DNA from: Defluviitaleaceae bacterium
GTDB lineage: Bacteria > Bacillota > Clostridia > Lachnospirales > UBA5962
Length of the DNA stretch: 64,000 nt
Assembly (NCBI GenBank): GCA_009778165.1
Contig: WRKF01000189.1
Coordinates: 1-64,000, forward strand
Reading direction: 5' to 3'
Shown: piece after piece, positions 44,916 through 53,967 of the stretch
Numbering within the stretch: position 1 is the first letter of the stretch
How the letters are laid out: each line of letters opens with the position of its first letter
Made by a program: the position numbers and the translations under genes
Notes under the pieces: model-generated
What the model saw: the letters and a program-made list of their open reading frames with translations, nothing else
The model's database searches: none
Told to the model about the DNA's origin: nothing

Positions 44916-45811
44916 ACATGGCAAATACTAACGGCGTACTTGCCGAAAACAATGGGCATTTACTTTTTTGCGAAATATCTGCAATGATTGAAGAAAATCG
45001 CCGTAAAATTTATGCCCATGCCAGTGGTACAACGGTTTTGCTATTTTGGCAAATTGGACGACGTATTAACCACGACATATTGGAAAACAAACGTGCCGAT
45101 TATGGCAAAAAGATTGTGTCGCAAGTTGCTACACAATTAACAGAACGATACGGTCGAACTTTTGAAGGACGAAATTTACGCCGCATGGTGCAGTTTGCGG
45201 AGCAATTCCCTGATTTTGAAATTGTGTCGCCAGTGGCGACACAATTGAGTTGGTCACATATTGTTGAAGTTTTGCCGTTGAAAACAGTGGAAGCTAAATT
45301 ATTTTATTTGAACGAAGCTGCTCGTGGGCTTATTGGGAAAAGAGCTTTACGTGAAATGATTAAACGCAAAGTATACGAACGAAAAGAAATTGCCAACACG
45401 CAATTATCTGTCGATTCTAAAATTCCGCTCGGAACTTTCAAAGACCCCTATCTTTTCGATGTGCTTGGCATAAAAGATGAATATCTTGAAGCCGACATAG
45501 AAGAAGCCATTTTGCGTGAATTGGAAAAATTTATTATGGAGTTTGGTAAAGGTTTTACATTTGTCGAACGGCAAAAACGAATGATAATTGATGGAAGTGA
45601 TTTCAAGTTAAACTTGCTAATGTATAACCGATATTTGAGACGGTTGGTTGCGGTGGAATTGAAGTTGGGCGAATTTGAGGTTGCTCATAGTGCGCAAATG
45701 AAGCTGTACTTAAAATGGCTGAACCGTTACGAACGGCAAGAATCCGAAAATGAACCCATTTGGATTTTTGTCAAGAGGAACTTTTTTGGACAGGAAAAAC
45801 CCATAAGATAA
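44912..45811 (+). pseudogene. DUF1016/YhcG-type nuclease, 5' fragment cut by the transposon
   Basis: The N-terminal DUF1016 helical domain (about 20-165; FWQIGRRINHDILEN, YGRTFEGRNLRRMVQFAE, LSWSHIVEVLPL) and most of the PD-(D/E)XK nuclease domain (about 180-283) are present, with catalytic-type DFKLNLLMYNRYLRRLVAVELKLG. Family members continue past ENEPI with a GLILCA-type strand and about 70 more residues. Here the frame instead runs into the transposon at about 45763 and ends 16 codons later (VKRNFFGQEKPIR). The missing end is at 56201-56422. Start is GTG 44912, overlapping the antitoxin stop. Whether the truncated protein retains activity is not known. Confidence 0.9.
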
Positions 45812-45843
45812 GGCTTCATTGCTGCCTTGCCTTATGGGTTTTA
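45795..45843. terminator. Bidirectional terminator at the left end of the transposon
   Basis: AAAACCCATAAG with AAGGC (45796-45814) pairs with GCCTT-CTTATGGGTTTT (45824-45842). It sits between the cut DUF1016 frame and the convergent radical SAM gene, and insulates both sides. Confidence 0.85.
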
Positions 45844-45913
45844 CCGTTGAAAATCTTGATAATTACGCTGTATGGGTTTTGGGTATGGCTGTTTGTTTAA
45901 TGCTTACACTGTG

Positions 45914-46807
45914 TCATATAAGCACATCAAACAATGTCAAATTGCCATATCCATGCCTAATCATTTGGTTTACCGCTCTCATATCATACATGAGTTTTTC
46001 AGCTTCACATGTTTGCGTAAATACATCCCATAGTTTTTTGCTGTGTGGAGAACGGCAGCGGTAATAACTTTTATATCTCTGTCTGTATTGTGCTGCTATT
46101 TCGGGATAATGCTTTTCGGCTTCTTGATAAAAATAATTACGCTGCACATCAGCCATTGTGACAAGCGTTGAAATATAAGCATATTTTGCCCCATGATACT
46201 TTGCCATTTTCACAAGTTCTCGCACATTTTCGGGATTGTCCGTGATATACGGAATCACCGGGTCTATTAGGATACCGACTATGATATTGTTGTTTGCAAA
46301 ATGTTCAACTGCTCTGAATCTGTCAGAAGCAGATGATACATGTGGTTCGATTTTTAGGCAAGTTTCATCATGCGCACACGATATCGAAAAATTTATACTT
46401 GCAGGGGAGTGTGACTTTATATCCTGTAATATATCTGTATCTCTTGCAACCAAGCTGCTTTTTGTGATGATACATATGCCAAAACCGAATGCGTTGATTA
46501 ATTCCAATGCGTTTCTCGTAAGTTTATGCTCGGCTTCATTCGGGTTGTATGGGTCTGAAACACCGCCTGTAAGTACAACACCCGACTTTGCTTTCCTGCG
46601 GAGGTCATTGCGGATTATTTGCAATGCGTTCTTTTTTGCTCGAACATTGTCGAAGTTGTCGGTTTTTTCGTAGTAGCTGCTTCGGGCGTAACAATAAACG
46701 CACCCATGACTACAGCCGCGATAAATGTTCATGGCATACTCCGCTTGCAAGTAGTCACTACCCGGGCCGCCATTGGTTACTATTGTTTTAGCGTCAATAA
46801 GTTCCAT
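45914..46807 (-). CDS. SPL-family radical SAM protein (transposon passenger)
   Basis: 297 residues from ATG 46807, which has CAGGT before it (an ATG four codons up is possible). The radical SAM cluster motif CSHGCVYCYA lies at about residues 31-40, and TGGVSDPYNPNE (about 78-89) and later strand motifs are those of the COG1533/SplB-like group, which acts on nucleic acids or unknown substrates. It lacks the extra C-terminal Cys that marks true spore photoproduct lyases, as far as I can see, so its reaction is open. Four or so bases separate it from the QueG-like gene upstream. Confidence 0.87.
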   Translation of the reverse strand: MELIDAKTIVTNGGPGSDYLQAEYAMNIYRGCSHGCVYCYARSSYYEKTDNFDNVRAKKNALQIIRNDLRRKAKSGVVLTGGVSDPYNPNEAEHKLTRNALELINAFGFGICIITKSSLVARDTDILQDIKSHSPASINFSISCAHDETCLKIEPHVSSASDRFRAVEHFANNNIIVGILIDPVIPYITDNPENVRELVKMAKYHGAKYAYISTLVTMADVQRNYFYQEAEKHYPEIAAQYRQRYKSYYRCRSPHSKKLWDVFTQTCEAEKLMYDMRAVNQMIRHGYGNLTLFDVLI

Positions 46808-46822
46808 AAATACCTGCATTTT

Positions 46823-47734
46823 TTATAGTTTTGGAATATGCCCATTGTCCATTGCATCGAATAGAACTTGCAGATTACGAGGGATTGATGACCACCAGTC
46901 AAGTCCGAGCATGTCTATTTTCTTTTTCAACTCCTTAGCAGTATTTTTATATGGTGCGCCTTCCAGTATTCTTTTCGTTTCTTCTTGGGTAAAGGACACT
47001 TCTATAACTTCTTGGTTTTCGTTCATGGGGCAACCGGCTTGGCACATCAAGCAATCATAGGGGGTATGATGTACATTGGTCGGCAGCCATACCGGGAAAT
47101 CGTCGGTATTTTCATTTATTGCGGATAGGCATTTTTCATTGTCGATAAGGAATCTGCTTTCGTTTATGGCGTTTGTCGGACAGTTTTTAATGCAAATACT
47201 GCAAGCATCACATTTGCTTGATATGACAGGCTCACGCCATGTGTCATTTTCGCAAGGCATTTCCGTTGAAAAAGCCATTAACGCAAAACAGCTACCCATA
47301 CCTTCGACATAGGCTATGTTGTTCCTGCCATATTCCGCCAAGCCGCTTTGAACGGCTATTCGTTTCAGCGGCAAGCGAGATTCTTTGTCTATTCTATATC
47401 CTTCTTTTTTCATCACAGCCCTCATATACCTCTCCGCTCTGTCCGTATTTGCGGCAACGGTTGAAAAAACATTGTATTCCTTTCCGTCAGCGATAAATTT
47501 AACCTTTGCATAAGCGGGGCGTGATACGGCGACAACTATAATCAATTTCATTTGTTCGGGAATCATTTGAAAACGGTACAGCTTATTTACAATATACTGC
47601 TGAAAACCGTTTAGTTCCGTTTCTTCTTGAAATTTCTGCAAGTCCTTTTGCAGCGTTTTTATACGCTGGACGGAAACAGCGGTTAGCTTGTCTCCTTTGT
47701 TTTCTGCAAGAGTTTTTAATTCATTAACCACCAT
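46823..47734 (-). CDS. QueG-like [4Fe-4S] double-cluster protein (transposon passenger)
   Basis: 303 residues from ATG 47734 (GTG at 47746 is inside the AGGCGG ribosome-binding region). N-terminal domain of the epoxyqueuosine-reductase type, then two ferredoxin-like clusters: CDACSICIKNCP (about 175-186) and CLMCQAGCP (about 229-237) in the double-cluster arrangement, with the CLSAINENT segment between. True QueG has a longer C-terminal HEAT domain and a cobalamin site; this protein is shorter, so I call it QueG-like only. It lies in a row with the radical SAM gene. Confidence 0.82.
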   Translation of the reverse strand: MVVNELKTLAENKGDKLTAVSVQRIKTLQKDLQKFQEETELNGFQQYIVNKLYRFQMIPEQMKLIIVVAVSRPAYAKVKFIADGKEYNVFSTVAANTDRAERYMRAVMKKEGYRIDKESRLPLKRIAVQSGLAEYGRNNIAYVEGMGSCFALMAFSTEMPCENDTWREPVISSKCDACSICIKNCPTNAINESRFLIDNEKCLSAINENTDDFPVWLPTNVHHTPYDCLMCQAGCPMNENQEVIEVSFTQEETKRILEGAPYKNTAKELKKKIDMLGLDWWSSIPRNLQVLFDAMDNGHIPKL

Positions 47735-47803
47735 GTAATAGTACACCGCCTAATATAAAGTTTGTACGCCAAACGAACTTTTCGCCTTACTATCTGCAAA
47801 TGC

Positions 47804-48385
47804 TTATACTCTAACTGCTCCACTTTTGAAATGCTCTCGCCAGCCATCAAGTTCTTCTGCCGAATCCACTTTAAGCACTCCAAAGATAGCATGGGCAAAC
47901 TCTACTGCGGCGGTTTCGTTTGCAGTTATTATCCCACCATCCAAAACCACTTGCGCTTGCAAGTAATTAACCTGCCCCCTGTAATCGTCATGCTCTTGGA
48001 AAAGCTCCAATTCATCACCAGTGTGCTTTACATTGTCAAGCAAACCGTGCCTGCCAAGGAAGATTGTGGCACCACATATTGCGGCAACCGGTATTTGAAA
48101 ACCTAATACCTTTTTCACAAAGGAGGCAATTTCATTATGCGCTGCTTCTTGCCAGTTTGCGCCACCCGGCAAAATTAACATAGCGACGTTTGCAAGATTG
48201 CTGTACTCGCTAATTGTGTAGTCAATATTGGCTTGCAAGCCGCCCATTGACACCTTGGGTTCTTTGTCAGCCGCAATAGTTTTAACGGAATATCCGAAAA
48301 AAGCGTTAAGGCTTGCGGTTGCATATGCGGCTTCCCAATCTGCCCACTGGTCAGTAAGCATGAGTAGAATTTCTTTTGGCTGCAT
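47804..48385 (-). CDS. DJ-1/PfpI-family protein (transposon passenger)
   Basis: 193 residues from ATG 48385, preceded by AAAGGAG. The nucleophile elbow is AAICGATIFLG (Cys at about residue 105) with the conserved Glu near residue 17-20 (WADWEAAY) and GGANW. DJ-1 superfamily members act as glyoxalases, deglycases, redox sensors or proteases; DUF4180-independent ThiJ/PfpI-type. It opens the passenger group on the minus strand. A longer frame upstream (to 48523) lacks a start signal. Confidence 0.87.
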   Translation of the reverse strand: MQPKEILLMLTDQWADWEAAYATASLNAFFGYSVKTIAADKEPKVSMGGLQANIDYTISEYSNLANVAMLILPGGANWQEAAHNEIASFVKKVLGFQIPVAAICGATIFLGRHGLLDNVKHTGDELELFQEHDDYRGQVNYLQAQVVLDGGIITANETAAVEFAHAIFGVLKVDSAEELDGWREHFKSGAVRV

Positions 48386-48439
48386 TGTGTATTCTCCTTT
48401 GCTGATAATATAAATGCTACTGTCCAGACGCATGACGGC

Positions 48440-48472
48440 GGCACAGGGTAGATAATCGAAATACCCTGTGCC
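48440..48472. terminator. Perfect 11-bp hairpin between relaxase and passenger genes
   Basis: GGCACAGGGTA (48440-48450) and TACCCTGTGCC (48462-48472), loop of 11. It could separate the mobilisation genes from the passenger genes, although the T-run is weak. Confidence 0.6.
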
Positions 48473-48547
48473 ATTATTATAGTATAAATGCCGCCATTTC
48501 TGCAAGAACGAATATTCGCTCATGCGTTGCGTGAGATGTGCCGTTTG

Positions 48548-49984
48548 CTAATCCCTCTCATGGCTGTACGACTTCTTCTTAGCCTTTTGCGGTGCAGGGT
48601 TAGGCTGATTATACTCCCTCTGTTTCCTTGCAAAATTAATTTTCTTGTCAATCTTAGCCTGTCTGATTTGCAGAATTTCCTCCAAGTCTGACGGCTTGCG
48701 GTCTTTCATATCGTCTACAAGCCATGCCACAACCCTTGTATCTACAATATCTCTAAGCACATCCTGTACCCTGTGCTTGATTTTATCCTTGTCGCTCCAC
48801 CCTAAAGCAGCAACTTCGGAAGCTACAGCAAGATACAGACTTTGACAGCGTTGTAACATTGCAGTGTCCTCGGCACGGCTCTCCAATGCGGCAAGAGTGG
48901 TATCGCTGATTTTAGCGTGTTGTTTGGCAAGGTTGATAAGAAAATCCCAATCGTCTTTGAGCAGGGTAACTTTGCCGCCTGTAAAGTTGGGTTTGGCTTC
49001 ACGGCTGATTTTGCTTACTCTGTCTAAATCGTCTTTGCGTGGTTGAAACTTCGTCTGCATATCGTTGAAGTTCTTTTTTTCTGCCCTAATATCAGCCTGT
49101 AGCTTGGTTTTGGTGTCCTGTAGTGTGGTCTTAGCATCTTCCAATTCAGTCACTTCTTTTTCAATTATAGCAACTGCATCAACCAAATGCTGATTATTGG
49201 ACAGCCAATCGTCCTCAACATCTGCCCTTAACTCGCCCTTGATTTCATCAATCATATCGGGGTCGGCTTTCAATTCTTCCTTTGCTTCATATCGCAGGGC
49301 TTTGTATTCATCTGGTGTAAAAGTCTTGCCCCTGCCTTTGGTTTCTTCTGCTATATCAAGACCATATTTTCGGCAAAGTTCACGGATTATCTGCCGCTCC
49401 TGTATACGCCATGAGTTGATAGAATCCTTTGCCTTACCAAATCCCATCTGCTGTAAAGCCACAGATTGACTATTACGTGTTTCCAAACTGGACTTATAAC
49501 CGTGGGCGACAGGCACATAATCAATATGCAAATGTGGCGTTTGTTCATCAAGGTGCAGTACAGAGTTAAATACATAGAAGTTGGGGTTACGCTCTGAAAA
49601 TCCTCTTGCGTATTCATCTAAAATCTTGGCGGCGGTTATTCCATCGGGTGTACCAACAGCACAAGTATTTTTATCGCCGACACCAACTACAATTTCATAA
49701 AATGAGTTTTCCTTATTCGTGGAAGTGGCAACAACATCTTTACGAGCGTTGCCGAAAAGATGTTTGAAATAATCTTCAATTTTCCTGTCCGCTCGTTTCT
49801 GTTTTGTGTTATAATTGGATAAGGCTTCACCGAAGCATTTTTGATATGCAACATCTAAACTTTCTCTGATGTAGTAAATGTTGTCCTTAGTTCTGCTTGG
49901 GTCAACATTTTTATAGATGTGGATGCGGTTGTTGTGGTTGATTGAGCCTTTGCCTTTTGCGTGGGATATTCGTCTTTTGGTCAT
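48548..49984 (-). CDS. mobV: MobV-family relaxase (Mob/Pre, TnpZ-like)
   Basis: 478 residues from ATG 49984 with AAGGAGG nine bases upstream. Plasmid_Mob family: N-terminal HxN motif NHNNRIHIYKN, then the metal-binding HLDEQTPHLHIDYVPV (about 167-182) and the catalytic region up to about residue 240. A long coiled coil follows (about 270-330). Relaxases of this group nick at oriT and lead transfer when a helper conjugative element is present; TnpZ of Tn4451 is the named relative. The candidate oriT lies directly upstream. Confidence 0.92.
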   Translation of the reverse strand: MTKRRISHAKGKGSINHNNRIHIYKNVDPSRTKDNIYYIRESLDVAYQKCFGEALSNYNTKQKRADRKIEDYFKHLFGNARKDVVATSTNKENSFYEIVVGVGDKNTCAVGTPDGITAAKILDEYARGFSERNPNFYVFNSVLHLDEQTPHLHIDYVPVAHGYKSSLETRNSQSVALQQMGFGKAKDSINSWRIQERQIIRELCRKYGLDIAEETKGRGKTFTPDEYKALRYEAKEELKADPDMIDEIKGELRADVEDDWLSNNQHLVDAVAIIEKEVTELEDAKTTLQDTKTKLQADIRAEKKNFNDMQTKFQPRKDDLDRVSKISREAKPNFTGGKVTLLKDDWDFLINLAKQHAKISDTTLAALESRAEDTAMLQRCQSLYLAVASEVAALGWSDKDKIKHRVQDVLRDIVDTRVVAWLVDDMKDRKPSDLEEILQIRQAKIDKKINFARKQREYNQPNPAPQKAKKKSYSHERD

Positions 49985-50040
49985 GGGTGGCAACCTCCTT
50001 TGGTTTTGGGTTTTGGTTTTAGCCGCCGGCAGGCCCCCTT

Positions 50041-50146
50041 CACCTTTGATATGCCCAGCGTAAGCGGTAGGGGCATGTCAAAGGTGATAAGGGGTTACTT
50101 TTGAAAAAAGTAACAAAACCTGCGGCTCGGCGTGAGTGCAGGTTTT
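50041..50146. promoter_or_regulatory. Cluster of three palindromes upstream of mobV, candidate oriT
   Basis: CACCTTTGATATGCCC (50041-50056) pairs with 50071-50086; GTTACTTTT (50094-50102) with AAAAGTAAC (50106-50114); AAAACCTGC (50115-50123) with GCAGGTTTT (50138-50146). The position just upstream of a relaxase gene suits an origin of transfer; one of the hairpins may be a terminator for the gene before it. Confidence 0.55.
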
Positions 50147-50190
50147 GAGGGGTATGTGCGGTTTGCGGTTGTCGATTGCGGCTATTGCCG

Positions 50191-50655
50191 CTAATTTGTG
50201 TTTTGCTGTGTGGGCAGTTGATTGTTCTGTTGCGCATTGGCTTGATTGCTTTGCCCTGTGTGTGGCTGTTGATTTTGTGCCGTTTGCGATTGATGATTTT
50301 GCGGTGTTGGTTTTGCGTGGTTGGGGGAAGTGGCGTTTTGGTTTTTTGCGGAAGTGCCGTTTTCTGTTTTCGCTGATTTTGTAATTTCTGATTTTGCGGA
50401 AACGGCGTTTTCTTCTTTTTCAGATTTTCCGCTTTCGTCAATCTTTCGTTTCGCCCAACTTGAAAAAGCAACATCATCAGAACCGCTTTGCAGAATTTCA
50501 AACAGCTTGAATTTTATGCTGTCCACCTCTTTTGAAATGGTAGTTAGTTCTTGCTTGGCTTTATCAAAAGCCTGTTGCCTTTTTTCTTTGGTATGCAAGA
50601 GTTTGTCTAACTTGGATTGCAGTTTTTCAGCTTTCATTTTTTTGTTGGTGTCCAT
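50191..50655 (-). CDS. Coiled-coil protein with Gln/Asn-rich tail (DUF4315-like)
   Basis: 154 residues. Residues about 4-50 form a Lys/Glu coiled coil of the sort seen in small DUF4315/DUF3847 proteins of Clostridia mobile elements. The rest is a low-complexity tail rich in Ala, Lys, Gln and Asn with no fold expected. Located between relaxase and primase, where related elements also carry such a gene. A 153-codon frame in another phase (50040-50501) is a shadow of the repetitive tail. Confidence 0.65.
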   Translation of the reverse strand: MDTNKKMKAEKLQSKLDKLLHTKEKRQQAFDKAKQELTTISKEVDSIKFKLFEILQSGSDDVAFSSWAKRKIDESGKSEKEENAVSAKSEITKSAKTENGTSAKNQNATSPNHAKPTPQNHQSQTAQNQQPHTGQSNQANAQQNNQLPTQQNTN

Positions 50656-50831
50656 GTTTTGATTCCTCCCTGTGATTTTATTTTTTTGTGATGAGGTAAT
50701 AAAAAGTTACCTTATCGGAAAAGGGTATACTGAAATGTAATACCCTCTATTGTTTTGTTGTGGCAACTTTGAGAAAAACAAAACCGCAATTCTCAACTTG
50801 TTAGAGTTAAAGAATTGCGATTTATGGCGGG

Positions 50832-53477
50832 TCATATTTTCAACTGCTCTTGCTGTGGTGCTGATAATGGCGTGGGTTTCAAAAACTCCGGCGGTATATC
50901 GCTGTCGGTATCGGTAACATTTGATATTTCTGTGAACCATTCCTCGGAAGTCGCAAATTTATCTACATCATCTACATCATCTACACAAACCGCATAATTA
51001 CGGGCTTTATCGAATGTAGATGATGGTGTATTTAATGTAGATGAATCTGCATCTACACTGCCATCTACATCATTTACATAATCATCTACATTCGCCAAAC
51101 TCTGATTATTACAGGCTTTGGGCGGGTGCGAATGTAGATGTGTAGATAATGTAGATGATTTTGAGTGTTTTATGGAATAGCGTTGTCCGTCTGGCTTGCG
51201 TGGCATAATCTTGGTGATATATAGCCCAATTGATTCGAGATTACTTTTGATGTCGTTAAACTTCTTGGCAAGCACGATTGCATTTTTGGGGTAATACTTA
51301 TCGCTTGTGCTTATGCCGTGGTCGAAAGCTATTGATAGCAGTTTGTTGTAAAGTTCGGAGCATTTACCAGACCAATATTCTTTATCACGCATAAACTCAA
51401 CAATCAGCGTGGCTACAGGGTCGTTGGCTATTGCTTCTTCGTTTTGGATTTGCCTGTTAGCGGCGTATTCGTAAAGGAATATTTGCCCTAATCCCTCGCC
51501 CAATGCTTCACCGATGGCATAACCCCAACGCGCGAAGTCTGCCATTCGTGGGAGATTGCATAGCTTTACAGTCGGATATATCGCCATTGCTTTTGATAGA
51601 GTATCGAAAATGCCGCCTAATATCTCCGCTCTGTCGGCTTCAAAGTTCGCCATTATTTCTGTTAATTCCTTGCGTTCTTTGTCTTTGATACGCAAGAGTT
51701 CAATCAGAATCGAACGGTCGAGCAAGTCTGCTCTTTTGGCTACATTCTGAATACCGTTGATTGCAATGCACCTCTGAAAAGTGAATATCACATCTTCCGA
51801 ATTTGTGTTCAGCTTGCGTTGCTGTATTCCCCCGCCTGTAATCGCCCTGCATAGTGTGTCGCTTACTTCATCACTGATAAAGCTGACATTATCGAAAGGC
51901 AGTAGCCAGTGACTCATTAGATTTACAGCCAATGTCCGTTGATTGCTTTGCAGAGTTAATGTTTCCAATGATGATGGGTCGATAAGGTTCTTTAATAATT
52001 CTGATGCGGTGCTTTTGGCCGCTCCCTTTTCGCTGTGGAGAATGATTGCGGAGTGCGGAATGTTCGGCACAAAACAGCTTACAAGCCAACACAGAAACAG
52101 AGTTTTGTTGTCTTTGAGATTGACGTAGTTTAAGATTTTATTGATATTGCCGTTGCCTGTCGGTATGGTCTGCGGTGACTGGTGACGGAAGCGGTTAAAC
52201 ATAATAGGCGGCTCGTTCTCAATGTTCCACCCGGATTTTGTGATTTTAACGGCTTGCCATTCGCTATTGGTGAGGTCATACCAAAACTCTCCGTCACGCT
52301 CTGCCACACGAACGGACAAGGCAACAGGGTTTGGATTGTCATACATAGCCTTTGCGGAACACGCTCCCAAAACTTGTTTAATAGCGTCATTGCTGATGGG
52401 CTGTCCGTAGGCATTGTAGAATAATCCGATTAGCCATAATTCAAAGGCTCTGCTGCCGATTGACATTATCTCGGTGTGATTGTTTACTTTCATAGCGGAA
52501 TATAAGTCTTTCACATCACTATGGAAAAATGATGCTCCGCTTTCTTCTACAAGAATCATGAGCATATCGGCTTTGGTTGGCTTGCCGCCGCCGCTTATTT
52601 TGCCGCCGTTTTCGCCTTTAGACTGTCTTTCGCCTTTGTATTCCGTAGCGTTGGCTATCAAGAGTGATACTGCGGCTTTTCGTTGCTCCTGTGGCGTGGC
52701 TTCTATTAAATCCGATATGTCGTAGCCCTGCGGTAGTTCGGTTTGTGGCGTGTCAGTATTTTCAGACTGTGCCTTATGTGCCGTGGCAAGGTCAATCAAA
52801 TATATATCATCTGCCTTGCCCACAAGGGATTTTGCAACAGCTTTAGCGTGGTTTTTGCCTGTTTCGTCATTGTCTGCGATAATATAAACACTGACTACGC
52901 CTGTTAGCATATCGGAGTATTCTTTACGCCATTTCCCTGTTCCCATAGGGCAAGTAGTGGCTGTGAAGTCTAATTTTGCAAGGGCTTCACAGTCTTTTTC
53001 ACCCTCGACAATAATAATGGGGCGGTGTTCTTCGATTGCCTTTGATACGGCTTGCAGATTGTATAATATCGGCGTTATGCCCTTGAACACATCTTTATAA
53101 ATATATCCACCGGGCTTGTCGGGGTCGGGTCGGCGTTGGCTGAAACTTTTGGGATTGTAGCGAATAGTGCTGTGGACGATATTTCCGTCCATGTCCTTGT
53201 AGTCATAGACGGCGGCTATTTCACGCTTGGGCTTGCCGTTGTCGTTATTGTTTGGCGTTGGGCTTTCTTCTATAAATAAGTCTTTCATTTCAAGCCCCAT
53301 AGCCGCTACAATGCTCTCTTTAGAACACCCTGCATGGCAATGTAACAGGATTTTACCCTCTTTCTCGCTGATGGCAAGACTTGGGGTTTTATCCTCATGG
53401 GCAGGGCAGAGGGCGGTGTGTTGGTTGCCGTTGCCCTTAACGCCTTTGAGTCGTTGTAAAATGTCATTTATCCGCAT
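50832..53477 (-). CDS. Primase/helicase-type replication protein (CHC2-Toprim-helicase)
   Basis: 881 residues. CHC2-type zinc finger at the start (CPAHEDKTPSL with CHAGC, about 24-55), Toprim domain with VEGEKDCEAL (about 155) and ADNDETG (about 202), and a C-terminal superfamily-3-like ATPase with LHSEKGAAKST (about 478-488) as a Walker A variant and ISDEV as Walker B. It probably replicates the excised circle or primes the transferred strand. The last 150 residues are low complexity (VDDVDDVD) and the DNA under them holds 11 copies of a heptamer. The start overlaps the TnpW-like gene by ten bases. Confidence 0.87.
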   Translation of the reverse strand: MRINDILQRLKGVKGNGNQHTALCPAHEDKTPSLAISEKEGKILLHCHAGCSKESIVAAMGLEMKDLFIEESPTPNNNDNGKPKREIAAVYDYKDMDGNIVHSTIRYNPKSFSQRRPDPDKPGGYIYKDVFKGITPILYNLQAVSKAIEEHRPIIIVEGEKDCEALAKLDFTATTCPMGTGKWRKEYSDMLTGVVSVYIIADNDETGKNHAKAVAKSLVGKADDIYLIDLATAHKAQSENTDTPQTELPQGYDISDLIEATPQEQRKAAVSLLIANATEYKGERQSKGENGGKISGGGKPTKADMLMILVEESGASFFHSDVKDLYSAMKVNNHTEIMSIGSRAFELWLIGLFYNAYGQPISNDAIKQVLGACSAKAMYDNPNPVALSVRVAERDGEFWYDLTNSEWQAVKITKSGWNIENEPPIMFNRFRHQSPQTIPTGNGNINKILNYVNLKDNKTLFLCWLVSCFVPNIPHSAIILHSEKGAAKSTASELLKNLIDPSSLETLTLQSNQRTLAVNLMSHWLLPFDNVSFISDEVSDTLCRAITGGGIQQRKLNTNSEDVIFTFQRCIAINGIQNVAKRADLLDRSILIELLRIKDKERKELTEIMANFEADRAEILGGIFDTLSKAMAIYPTVKLCNLPRMADFARWGYAIGEALGEGLGQIFLYEYAANRQIQNEEAIANDPVATLIVEFMRDKEYWSGKCSELYNKLLSIAFDHGISTSDKYYPKNAIVLAKKFNDIKSNLESIGLYITKIMPRKPDGQRYSIKHSKSSTLSTHLHSHPPKACNNQSLANVDDYVNDVDGSVDADSSTLNTPSSTFDKARNYAVCVDDVDDVDKFATSEEWFTEISNVTDTDSDIPPEFLKPTPLSAPQQEQLKI
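50961..51156. repeat. Iteron-like cluster of ATCTACA / TGTAGAT heptamers
   Basis: Eleven heptamers in 196 bp: ATCTACA at 50961, 50970, 50979, 51051, 51063, 51084 and TGTAGAT at 51015, 51036, 51133, 51141, 51150. Both orientations occur. They lie within the 3' end of the primase gene. Confidence 0.85.
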
Positions 53478-53725
53478 TGTTGAACCTCCCCTTGTTGACC
53501 GTCTGTTTGTAAATAGTCGCTTGCTACAAGCCTTAAAATCTTATCTTCTATACTCTCGTTGCTTTTGCCGCTAAAGGCTACAGAAACAACAAATGTCGTA
53601 TTGCCAATTTTACGGCTGAAATAGCTTTGTGCGGCGGTTATAGCTGTTGCGGTTGCTACTGCTGTAACCGTTGTGTCACCTGTGGCGGTTGGGTTTGTTT
53701 CTGTGATGATGTTTTCTCTTATCAT
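53468..53725 (-). CDS. tnpW: TnpW-like transposon protein
   Basis: 85 residues from ATG 53725 with AAGGAGAG upstream. The C-terminal half, FSRKIGNTTFVVSVAFSGKS then EDKILRLV, is the signature of the TnpW family of Tn4451-type elements. The N-terminal half is a Thr/Ala-rich stretch. Its role in the family is not known. It precedes the primase gene and overlaps it. Confidence 0.8.
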   Translation of the reverse strand: MIRENIITETNPTATGDTTVTAVATATAITAAQSYFSRKIGNTTFVVSVAFSGKSNESIEDKILRLVASDYLQTDGQQGEVQQCG

Positions 53726-53967
53726 TCAATCTCTCCTTAAAATTGTAGTAGGAGTAACCTCACGCTTAACACGCAAGATTACTCCCCTCACTATTAGGAA
53801 TTTCAGATGGGGTTTTCGGAAGTCTTTTTTTGAAAATCTGAAAAATATTTATGCAAAAATATCTGTTGGGCGTGGTATAATTGACGAAAAGCAAAACCAC
53901 CTAAGTCGTTGGAGCGACAAAGGCGGCTGTAATACTGCGGTGCTGTGTGATGCTGTTTTTGGTTAGG

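Noticed and set aside
45764-45811. C-terminal 16 codons of the cut DUF1016 frame as a true protein end
   Set aside because: They are transposon sequence. The family's real end is found at 56201-56422.
50040-50501. 153-codon minus-strand frame over the coiled-coil gene
   Set aside because: It is out of phase with the DUF4315-like gene and its composition (Gln, Thr, Pro, Asn, His) mirrors the repetitive DNA. The other frame has a normal start and a coiled coil.
53726-53967. Possible small RNA or promoter (TATAAT near 53876) between tnpW and tnpX
   Set aside because: A -10-like box exists on the plus strand, but no matching -35, terminator or coding frame supports a gene.
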